From: an uncultured Alphaproteobacteria bacterium
GTDB lineage: Bacteria > Pseudomonadota > Alphaproteobacteria > Rickettsiales > UBA1997
Assembly: GCA_903858915.1 (NCBI GenBank)
Contig: CAIOKL010000224.1
Span: 1-6,576, forward strand
DNA: 6,576 bases
Direction: 5' to 3'
The position numbers and the translations under genes are program-made. A model generated the notes under the pieces. The model was given only the letters and a program-made list of their open reading frames with translations. It was not told the DNA's origin and made no database searches. Positions within the stretch are counted from its first letter, which is position 1. Every line of letters starts with the position of its first letter. This document shows positions 1-5,848 of this stretch, in pieces.

Positions 1-1
1 A

Positions 2-46
2 TTCAAAAAGAGAGAAGTCGACGATGTAACTAAGCTTTATGCCTAG
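2..46 (+). CDS. Possible C-terminal tail of a convergent gene (very tentative)
   Basis: A plus-strand frame enters from the left edge and reads 14 codons (FKKREVDDVTKLYA) before a TAG at 44-46. The mixed charged composition looks protein-like, the stretch is less AT-rich than the DNA just after it, and an inverted repeat begins exactly at the stop. These points fit the end of a gene converging on ispA. However, 45 bases are far too few to prove coding. The other two plus-strand frames also stay open for 8 to 10 codons from the edge. I do not recognise the protein and assign no function. Confidence 0.15.
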   Translation, partial: FKKREVDDVTKLYA

Positions 47-70
47 AATTTTCTGAAGCCGAGAAAATTC
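46..70. repeat. Perfect 9-bp inverted repeat with 7-base loop
   Basis: GAATTTTCT at 46-54 is the exact reverse complement of AGAAAATTC at 62-70, and GAAGCCG forms the loop. In RNA either strand could fold into a stem of mostly A-U pairs. There is no T-run directly after the stem on either strand, so it is not a standard intrinsic terminator. It lies between the end of ispA and a possible convergent gene, where a 3'-end hairpin would make sense. Its role is inferred only from position. Confidence 0.4.
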
Positions 71-76
71 ATTTCG

Positions 77-102
77 AAAAAAAATCAAACAATATTGAAT
101 TT
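77..102 (-). terminator. Weak intrinsic terminator candidate downstream of ispA
   Basis: Read on the minus strand, a short AT-rich stem (AAATTCAA pairing with TTGATTT around loop TATTGT, with one bulged T) runs directly into eight T residues (plus-strand A8 at 77-84). It lies about 36 bases past the ispA stop codon, so it is well placed to end the uvrA-ispA transcript. The stem contains only one G-C pair and would be very unstable, so the call rests mostly on the T-run and the position. Confidence 0.25.
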
Positions 103-137
103 AAAAAGGCACTAAAAACTAACTAACATTGCGAAAA

Positions 138-1034
138 TTAAATATTACGATTAACTAAAAAATCTACCAAATCATTCAAAAGATTGGCCTTTTCTCCAAA
201 AATATTTAAATGAGATTTTGCTTGTTCACTTAAAATTTTAAGTTGTTGGTTTGAACGCTCAAAGCCAATAATATCAACGATGCTGGCATTTTCTTTGGGC
301 TTCTTGTGAGCAATTTCATCAATTTCTGTTTTGCCAATTGGGGTTCCTAAATGATCCAAGATATCGTCTTTAATTTGAAATGCCAAACCTAAATCATGCG
401 CATAATAACGAATCGCCGAGCGCTCTTCTTTACTAGCTCCAGCTAAAATTGCTCCGCATTCCGCCGACGCCATAAAAAGCTCTCCGGTTTTGAGTCTGTG
501 TAAATTAACGATGCGTTCTTCGGAAATATTTTTATCAATATTTTCAATATCAATCATTTGCCCGCCAACCATTCCCCTGAAGCCTGCCGAGGTCGATAAA
601 GTTTTTATTAATTCGCAACGAATTTCAGCGCTTGAATGCGTTTCGGCGCTTGATAAAATTTCAAAAGCAAAAGTGAGAAGAGCATCTCCCGCAAGTATTG
701 CCGTGGCTTCATTAAATTTTTTATGATTGGATAATTTGCCCCGACGAAAATCATCATTATCCATCGATGGCAAATCATCGTGGATTAACGAATACACATG
801 CACAAACTCTATTGCCGAAGCGCAATGTAAAGTTTTTAAAATGGGGAAATTAAAAATATTGGCACTTGCCATTAATAAAAATGGGCGGACTCTTTTGCCT
901 TCCGACAAAGACGAATAGCGCATCGCTTCGACAATTCTTGAATCAGAAAAATTTTCTGGCAATAATTCGGCCATTGTTTTTTGCATATAAAAAGCACAGC
1001 TAGCCATCGATTCTCGAAGCGAATTAAACTCCAT
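138..1034 (-). CDS. ispA: Polyprenyl synthetase, probably farnesyl diphosphate synthase
   Basis: This is a 298-residue cytosolic trans-prenyltransferase that condenses isopentenyl diphosphate with allylic diphosphates; the probable product is C15 farnesyl diphosphate. Family marks in order are GKRVRP (46-51), the first Asp-rich motif DDLPSMD (86-92) followed by RR (97-98), LKTGELF (181-187) and the second Asp-rich motif DDILD (223-227), with GK at 234-235. The first Asp-rich motif has the two-residue insertion typical of bacterial FPP synthases. Tyr81, five residues before it, favours FPP over C20 synthases, which tend to have a small residue there; this is inference. Length is normal for IspA. 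The later GK-(S/T)-T/Y-like motif, usual about 30 residues after the second Asp motif, reads KENAS here. The start ATG is 2 bases past the uvrA stop, so translation is probably coupled, although no Shine-Dalgarno motif is visible. The frequent neighbours xseB and dxs are absent. Confidence 0.93.
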   Translation of the reverse strand: MEFNSLRESMASCAFYMQKTMAELLPENFSDSRIVEAMRYSSLSEGKRVRPFLLMASANIFNFPILKTLHCASAIEFVHVYSLIHDDLPSMDNDDFRRGKLSNHKKFNEATAILAGDALLTFAFEILSSAETHSSAEIRCELIKTLSTSAGFRGMVGGQMIDIENIDKNISEERIVNLHRLKTGELFMASAECGAILAGASKEERSAIRYYAHDLGLAFQIKDDILDHLGTPIGKTEIDEIAHKKPKENASIVDIIGFERSNQQLKILSEQAKSHLNIFGEKANLLNDLVDFLVNRNI

Positions 1035-1036
1035 AA

Positions 1037-4030
1037 TTATTTCAAATTATTTTTTAAAGATTTTGTTAAATATTTGCCCGTAACCGAATTTTTATCTTTA
1101 GCAACTTGCTCTGGCGTGCCTTGCGAAACAATGTATCCACCTTTTTCACCGCCACAAGGACCAATATCGATTATCCAATCCGCCGTTTTTAAAACATCGA
1201 GATTGTGTTCGATAACCAAAATAGAATTACCCGACTCAACCAATTTGTGTAAAACTTTGAGAAGTTTGCTGATGTCTTCAAAGTGTAGCCCCGTCGTTGG
1301 TTCGTCAAGAATATAAAGCGTGTCTCCAGTTGCTTTGCGACTTAATTCTTTAGCAAGTTTTATTCTTTGCGCCTCGCCACCAGAAAGGGTTGTGGCGCTT
1401 TGTCCAATTTTTATATAACCCAAACCAACATCGCACAAAGCTTTAAATTTTTCTTGAATATGAGGCATGTTGGAAAAGAACGCACAAGCGTCTTCCGCCG
1501 TCATCTCAAGAATATCAGAAATTGATTTATCTTTATATTTAATTTCTAGGGTTTCGCGATTGTAGCGCTTACCGTGACAAGTCTCGCAACGCACATAAAC
1601 ATCGGGCAGAAAGTGCATTTCTATTTTAATAACGCCATCGCCTTGACAAGTCTCGCATCTTCCGCCTTTGACATTGAAAGAAAATCTGCCGACTTTGTAT
1701 CCGCGCGCTTTTGAATCTGCCAAATTAGCATAAAATTCACGAATAAAAGTAAAAGCGCCGATGTAAGTGCAAGGATTAGAACGCGGAGTTCGGCCGATTG
1801 GCGATTGATCAATTTCAATAATTTTATCAATCAAATGATGTCCGAATAAACTTTGGTAAGGTCCCGGAGTGGCTCTGGCCTTGTTGATAATTTTGTCGAG
1901 AGCGGGAAATAAAGTTTTTATAACTAAACTTGATTTTCCTCCGCCCGAAATTCCCGAAACCGCTACAAAAACCTTGAGTGGCAAATCTAGGTCAACATTT
2001 TTTAAATTATTTAAAGTGGCGCCTTTAAGACGAATGACTTTTTGATTATCAATTTTGCGTCTTTTGCTTGGAATTTCGATAGTTTTTTTACCGCTTAAAT
2101 ATTGTCCCGTAATGCTATTTGGGTCTTCAATAACTTCATTTGGTCGTCCTGCAGAAATAATTTGACCGCCGTGAATTCCGGCACCCGGTCCGACATCAAT
2201 TAGATATTGCGCCTCGCGCATCATCTCTTCATCATGCTCAACGACAATTACCGAATTACCTAAATCGCGTAAATTTTTTAAAGTGGTAATTAATTTATCA
2301 TTATCCGATTGATGCAATCCGATTGAAGGCTCGTCGAGAACATAAAGAACTCCCGACAATCCCGAACCAATTTGCGACGCCAAACGAATGCGTTGCGCTT
2401 CACCGCCAGAAAGGGTTCCCGCTTCGCGATTAATCGTTAAATATTCCAAACCAACATTCGATAAAAATCCTAAACGACGCGTAACTTCTTTGAGCAAGCG
2501 TTCAGAAATTTGTTGTTGCATTGGCGTTAAAAATTTAGGCAAATTTGTAAACCATTCAATCGATTTTTCAACCGACATGGCGCTTACTTGACCAACATGC
2601 AAGCCCGCAATTTTAATCGATAAAGATTGCTCGTTCAAACGATAACCGTTACAAGATTCGCATTTTTTAAGCGCTTGATATTTCAAAAATTCATCTGCTC
2701 CATCTTCGTTGGCGCTTTCAGCGATGCGCTTTTTCATGCTATTAACAATTCCGTCAAAAGTTTTTTTAACGCGAATGGCTTTTAATCCATCTTCGATTTT
2801 TAATTCAATTTCTTCGCTTCCCGTGCCGTAAAAAATTTTATCTTTTATTTCTTGCGAGAGAGTCTTGAATGGGGCATCTAAACTAAATTTATAATGCGTT
2901 GCCATTGCCGACAAAATTTGCTGATAAAAACGCTCTTGCGTTCCTTTCCACATTGAAATTGCGCCTTGTCTTAAAGATAAATTTTCATCTTCGACCAATA
3001 AATCGATACTAAAATAACGCTCAGTTCCCAAGCCGTCACAATGTTTACAAGCTCCGAATGGCGAATTGAAAGAGAATAATCTTGGTTCGATTTCAGAAAT
3101 TGTAAAACCCGAAACTGGGCATGAAAATTTTTCACTAAACAACACAATTTCGCCAATTTGCGCTTTTAGTAATTCGTTGTTTGGACCTTGAAAAATCTCT
3201 TTTAAATTTTCATCTTTATTTGAATTTGTTTCATTATTTTTAGCATCTTTTTTTGATTTGGTCTTAGGATTTGGAGCCTTCGATTCCACAATATGCTCAT
3301 CGGGGAAGCTTACAATTTCAACGCAGATCAAACCTTCGGATATTTTTAAAGCGGTCTCAACCGAATCGGCAACTCGATTACCAAGATCTTCGGAAATAAC
3401 AATTCTATCCACAACAATTTCAATATCGTGTTTTTTATTTTTATCAAGTTGTGGTAAAATTTCATTTAAATCATGAATGCTTCCATCGATTTTAATTCTT
3501 TGAAATCCTTGCTTTCTAGCGTTCATCATTTCTTTGCGAAACTCACCTTTTTGCGAACGCACAATCGGCGACAAAATATAAATACGAGTTTTTTTTGGTA
3601 AGGCTAAAATTTTATCAACAATTACCGACGAAGATTGACTTTCAATTGGCTTTCCAGTTGCGGGAGAGTAGGGTACGCCAATTCTTGCAAAAAGTAATCG
3701 ATAGTGATCATAAATTTCGGTAACCGTTCCGACGGTTGAACGCGGATTGCGCGAAGTAGTTTTTTGATCGATAGCAATTGCCGGCGAAAGCCCCGTGATT
3801 GACTCAACATCAGGCTTATCTTGCATGTCTAAAAATTGCCTTGCATAAGCCGAAAGACTTTCGACAAATCTTCTTTGACCTTCAGCGTAAATTGTATCAA
3901 ATACCAAAGAAGATTTTCCCGAGCCACTTAACCCAGTTACAACGACAAGTTCGTTTTTTGGAATTTCAATGCTAACATTTTTTAAATTATGCTCTTTAGC
4001 GCCAACAACTTTAATAAATTTTTCTTCCAT
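1037..4030 (-). CDS. uvrA: Excinuclease ABC subunit A (UvrA)
   Basis: This is the damage-recognition ATPase of nucleotide excision repair. It dimerises, loads UvrB at DNA lesions and acts on the nucleoid. The 997-residue protein carries two complete ABC modules. The first has Walker A GLSGSGKS (33-40), signature LSGGEAQR (540-547) and Walker B LYVLDEP (562-568). The second has Walker A GISGGGKS (693-700), signature LSGGEAQR (882-889) and LYILDEP (905-911). The C-terminal zinc module is intact (C792, C795, C815, C818). In the first module the Cys pairs are C304/S307 and C328/C331, so one expected Cys is Ser. A third pair, C457/C460, is present. A Lys/Asn/Glu/Asp-rich stretch at about 249-281 makes the protein longer than E. 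coli UvrA (about 940). The ATG start leads straight into the conserved N-terminal KVVGAKEHNLKNV. I found no GAAC-N7-GAAC or GTTC-N7-GTTC alphaproteobacterial LexA box and no Shine-Dalgarno upstream. It is probably co-transcribed with ispA. Confidence 0.98.
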   Translation of the reverse strand: MEEKFIKVVGAKEHNLKNVSIEIPKNELVVVTGLSGSGKSSLVFDTIYAEGQRRFVESLSAYARQFLDMQDKPDVESITGLSPAIAIDQKTTSRNPRSTVGTVTEIYDHYRLLFARIGVPYSPATGKPIESQSSSVIVDKILALPKKTRIYILSPIVRSQKGEFRKEMMNARKQGFQRIKIDGSIHDLNEILPQLDKNKKHDIEIVVDRIVISEDLGNRVADSVETALKISEGLICVEIVSFPDEHIVESKAPNPKTKSKKDAKNNETNSNKDENLKEIFQGPNNELLKAQIGEIVLFSEKFSCPVSGFTISEIEPRLFSFNSPFGACKHCDGLGTERYFSIDLLVEDENLSLRQGAISMWKGTQERFYQQILSAMATHYKFSLDAPFKTLSQEIKDKIFYGTGSEEIELKIEDGLKAIRVKKTFDGIVNSMKKRIAESANEDGADEFLKYQALKKCESCNGYRLNEQSLSIKIAGLHVGQVSAMSVEKSIEWFTNLPKFLTPMQQQISERLLKEVTRRLGFLSNVGLEYLTINREAGTLSGGEAQRIRLASQIGSGLSGVLYVLDEPSIGLHQSDNDKLITTLKNLRDLGNSVIVVEHDEEMMREAQYLIDVGPGAGIHGGQIISAGRPNEVIEDPNSITGQYLSGKKTIEIPSKRRKIDNQKVIRLKGATLNNLKNVDLDLPLKVFVAVSGISGGGKSSLVIKTLFPALDKIINKARATPGPYQSLFGHHLIDKIIEIDQSPIGRTPRSNPCTYIGAFTFIREFYANLADSKARGYKVGRFSFNVKGGRCETCQGDGVIKIEMHFLPDVYVRCETCHGKRYNRETLEIKYKDKSISDILEMTAEDACAFFSNMPHIQEKFKALCDVGLGYIKIGQSATTLSGGEAQRIKLAKELSRKATGDTLYILDEPTTGLHFEDISKLLKVLHKLVESGNSILVIEHNLDVLKTADWIIDIGPCGGEKGGYIVSQGTPEQVAKDKNSVTGKYLTKSLKNNLK

Positions 4031-4062
4031 GAAAGATAAATCGAAATTTTAAAATTTAAAAT

Positions 4063-4102
4063 AAGTTTTTACTAAGTGGGATTTAGACATTAAAGTTTTT
4101 AC
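4063..4102. repeat. 10-bp direct repeats upstream of uvrA, 30-bp period
   Basis: AAGTTTTTAC occurs at 4063-4072 and again at 4093-4102, so the copies start exactly 30 bases apart, close to three helical turns. They lie 33 to 72 bases upstream of the uvrA ATG inside the 125-base gap after the protease gene. The same gap also holds a 14-bp AT-only palindrome (4044-4057). I cannot place a convincing -35/-10 pair here. The repeats could bind a regulator or belong to the uvrA promoter, but in DNA this AT-rich they may be chance. Confidence 0.35.
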
Positions 4103-4155
4103 AATATACTTTAAAAATATGCTATTAGTTTTTTTTATTTTTTAAGAAAAAAAAT

Positions 4156-4771
4156 TTATAAAGTTAAAATTAATTTATCGCGATAAAATTCATATTTATA
4201 AAATTTTTGTAAAAAACTCATTCCGAGAAGCGGTGTTGCTAGATCGGAGTTTGTGATTGACCCAATCACATTATAAAATTTTATTCCCGAAACATCGACT
4301 TCATCAAAATAAATTGAAGCTCCGTAAGCTTGTCCATTAGCGGTTTGGAAAATTTTATCGTAATGTAAATTTTGCAAATCATAACCTAATTTTGTTGCTA
4401 AATTTTTATCAATCGCCATTTCGCTTGCTCCCGTATCAATCATAAAGCGCACCGTCTGATTTTTAATTTTAACATTGAGGTAATAATGCCCATCTTGCGA
4501 AACATTTATTGTCAATTGTTGCTGATTTTTATTTATGGCTTTTGAGGGAAATAAATTCGATAAAACACGATCTTTTGCTTCAATAATTTCAAAGCGATAA
4601 CTGTACAAAACCAACGCCACCAAGGCAAAAGCAATCCACACGCCCGCATATTCAAAAAATTTTTTTTATGGGTAATTCTTTGCGCGAAAAACCCATAATT
4701 AAAAGCGCGATTAAGATTAAAATATATATAATGTTTGACCACTCCCGTGAGGCAATTTCACTATATTCCAT
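4156..4771 (-). CDS. Membrane-anchored retropepsin-like aspartic protease (TIGR02281 type), frameshifted
   Basis: This gene matches the alphaproteobacterial 'clan AA aspartic protease' layout, but its frame is broken. The ATG at 4769-4771 opens a 39-codon segment with one hydrophobic helix (residues about 14-27) and a basic stretch (SRKELPIKK), ending at a TGA (4652-4654). The next frame continues without loss: EYAG, a second hydrophobic helix (VWIAFALVALVLYSY), a linker, then the protease domain with GHYYLNV, catalytic-site FMIDTGAS, TANG and LLGMSFLQKF, to the TAA at 4156. Joined by a one-base shift in the A8T6 run, it gives about 204 residues, a normal length, with catalytic Asp near 112. 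The domain should face the periplasm. The substrate is unknown, as I believe it is for the family. The start overlaps the hisC stop by 11 bases, implying translational coupling. An alternative in-frame GTG at 4639-4641 would give 161 residues and lose the first helix. I consider it unlikely because the code before it matches the family. Whether the gene is dead, rescued by slippage or misread by sequencing is open. Confidence 0.8.
4654..4667 (-). other. Frameshift site: A8T6 homopolymer in the protease gene
   Basis: On the minus strand the gene reads CCCAT, then eight A, six T, then GAATATGCG. In the frame set by the ATG this gives P-I-K-K-I-F-stop. Dropping one base from either run gives P-I-K-K, then F or I, then F-E-Y-A-G, which continues smoothly into the second helix. 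The downstream frame has a TAA at 4666-4668 and the upstream frame has its TGA at 4652-4654, so the shift must lie within this run. Homopolymers of this kind are prone to sequencing error, to indel mutation and to RNA polymerase slippage. Confidence 0.8.
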
Positions 4772-5846
4772 GACAAAATTTTTTGAGATTATTAATAATA
4801 ATTTCATTTTCTTCGTCGGTGCCAATCGTTGCGCGAAGGCATGAAGACAAGCCGTAACCTTTCATTTCGCGAAAAATAATCGAATTTTCAAGGAGTTTTT
4901 GATTAATATTTTGACAATTTTGTTCCGACAAAAAATCAATCAAAATAAAATTAGCAATCGATGGATGAAGTTTAATTTTATTTATCGATTGCAATTCTTC
5001 GTTCAAAATTTTCAACCATTTTGTATTGTGATTTTTGGAAGCTTGCGTAAAATCATCATCATCTAAAGACGCTAGAGCCGAAACCTGCGCAGGTCCTGAA
5101 ACATTAAATGGTCCACGCGCTTTGTTTAAAATATCGGCAATATATTGCGAAGAATAACTCCAACCAATTCGAAGCGAAGCTAAGCCATAAATTTTGGAAA
5201 AAGTTCTCGTTAAAACAACATTTTTATAATTATTAACAATTTCAAAACCATCATAAAAATCATCAACTGTAACGAATTCTTGGTAAGCATGATCAAGAAC
5301 AATGAGAACTTCCGAAGGAATGTTGATAACTAATTTATTAATTTCATCTTTATTTAAATATGAGCCTGTAGGGTTATTGGGGTTTGCAATAAATATTATT
5401 TTGGTTTTTTTATTAACGGCATTAATTATTGCGTCGATGTCGGTTTTAAGGTTTTTTTCTTTCACTTTAACAGCTTTAGCGCCTACTCTTTGTGCAGAAA
5501 TTGGGTACATTAAAAAACCGTGTTCGCTATAAATTATTTCATCGCCAACACCCGCAAAAGATGCCGTTAGTAAAGCAATTATTTCGTCAGAACCAGCGCC
5601 ACAAACTATTTGATTGGGATTAATATTATTTTTTTGAGCAATTTTTTCGCGTAACAAAGTTGCCGAACCATCGGCGTATCTAAAAACATCCTTGACATGC
5701 TCGATATAAGCAATTAAAGCTTTTGGACTAGCCCCAAGAGCATTTTCATTTGATGATAATTTGATAACTTTTTTATCACCAACTTTTGATTTTCCGGGGA
5801 TATAATTTTCAATTTCTGAAAGATATTTATGTGCTTGCGGTTGCAT
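4761..5846 (-). CDS. hisC: Histidinol-phosphate aminotransferase
   Basis: This is a PLP-dependent fold-type I aminotransferase (class I/II) of 361 residues, the normal length for HisC. It converts imidazole-acetol phosphate plus glutamate to histidinol phosphate in the cytosol. Visible marks are the N-terminal YIPGKS and KLSSNEN (29-35), GAGSDEI (83-89) for cofactor phosphate contact, NPNNPTG (155-161), LDHAYQEF (184-191) with PLP-ring Asp185 and Tyr188, the Schiff-base lysine K218 in RTFSKIYGLASLRIGW (R226 also conserved), and C-terminal LRATIGT with R338 as the likely carboxylate-binding Arg. The start ATG is 2 bases after the hemE stop, and the stop overlaps the next gene by 11 bases, so this is an operon member. 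No other his genes are present. Some HisC-family enzymes also transaminate aromatic keto acids, so a role in tyrosine/phenylalanine synthesis cannot be excluded. The family is certain; the exact substrate is less so. Confidence 0.93.
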   Translation of the reverse strand: MQPQAHKYLSEIENYIPGKSKVGDKKVIKLSSNENALGASPKALIAYIEHVKDVFRYADGSATLLREKIAQKNNINPNQIVCGAGSDEIIALLTASFAGVGDEIIYSEHGFLMYPISAQRVGAKAVKVKEKNLKTDIDAIINAVNKKTKIIFIANPNNPTGSYLNKDEINKLVINIPSEVLIVLDHAYQEFVTVDDFYDGFEIVNNYKNVVLTRTFSKIYGLASLRIGWSYSSQYIADILNKARGPFNVSGPAQVSALASLDDDDFTQASKNHNTKWLKILNEELQSINKIKLHPSIANFILIDFLSEQNCQNINQKLLENSIIFREMKGYGLSSCLRATIGTDEENEIIINNLKKFCHGI

Positions 5847-5848
5847 AT

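Noticed and set aside
2..100. Minus-strand frame open from 100 to the left edge (TTG at 86-88) as the next operon gene after ispA
   Set aside because: It has no ATG or GTG, no ribosome site and an unremarkable composition. 33 open codons are too few to support a gene.
3622..3810. Short minus-strand ORF inside uvrA, and similar small ORFs on both strands within uvrA, hisC and ispA
   Set aside because: All lie wholly inside strongly supported genes in other frames and show no recognisable protein features.
1996..4004. Near-identical 17-base strings (AACATTTTTTAAATTAT) in two places, and similar pairs around the signature motifs
   Set aside because: They encode the matching LKNV and LSGGEAQR segments of the two duplicated ABC modules of UvrA, so they are explained by the protein and are not a mobile or regulatory repeat.
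4129..4154. T8 ... A8 inverted repeat after the protease stop as a terminator
   Set aside because: The stem would be A-U only with no G-C pair, and no T-run follows it in the minus direction. It is simply what homopolymer-rich DNA produces.
4533..4742. 69-codon minus-strand ORF covering the start of the protease gene
   Set aside because: It is read in a frame that matches neither half of the protease. Both halves match the family layout in the other two frames, so this ORF is a shadow.
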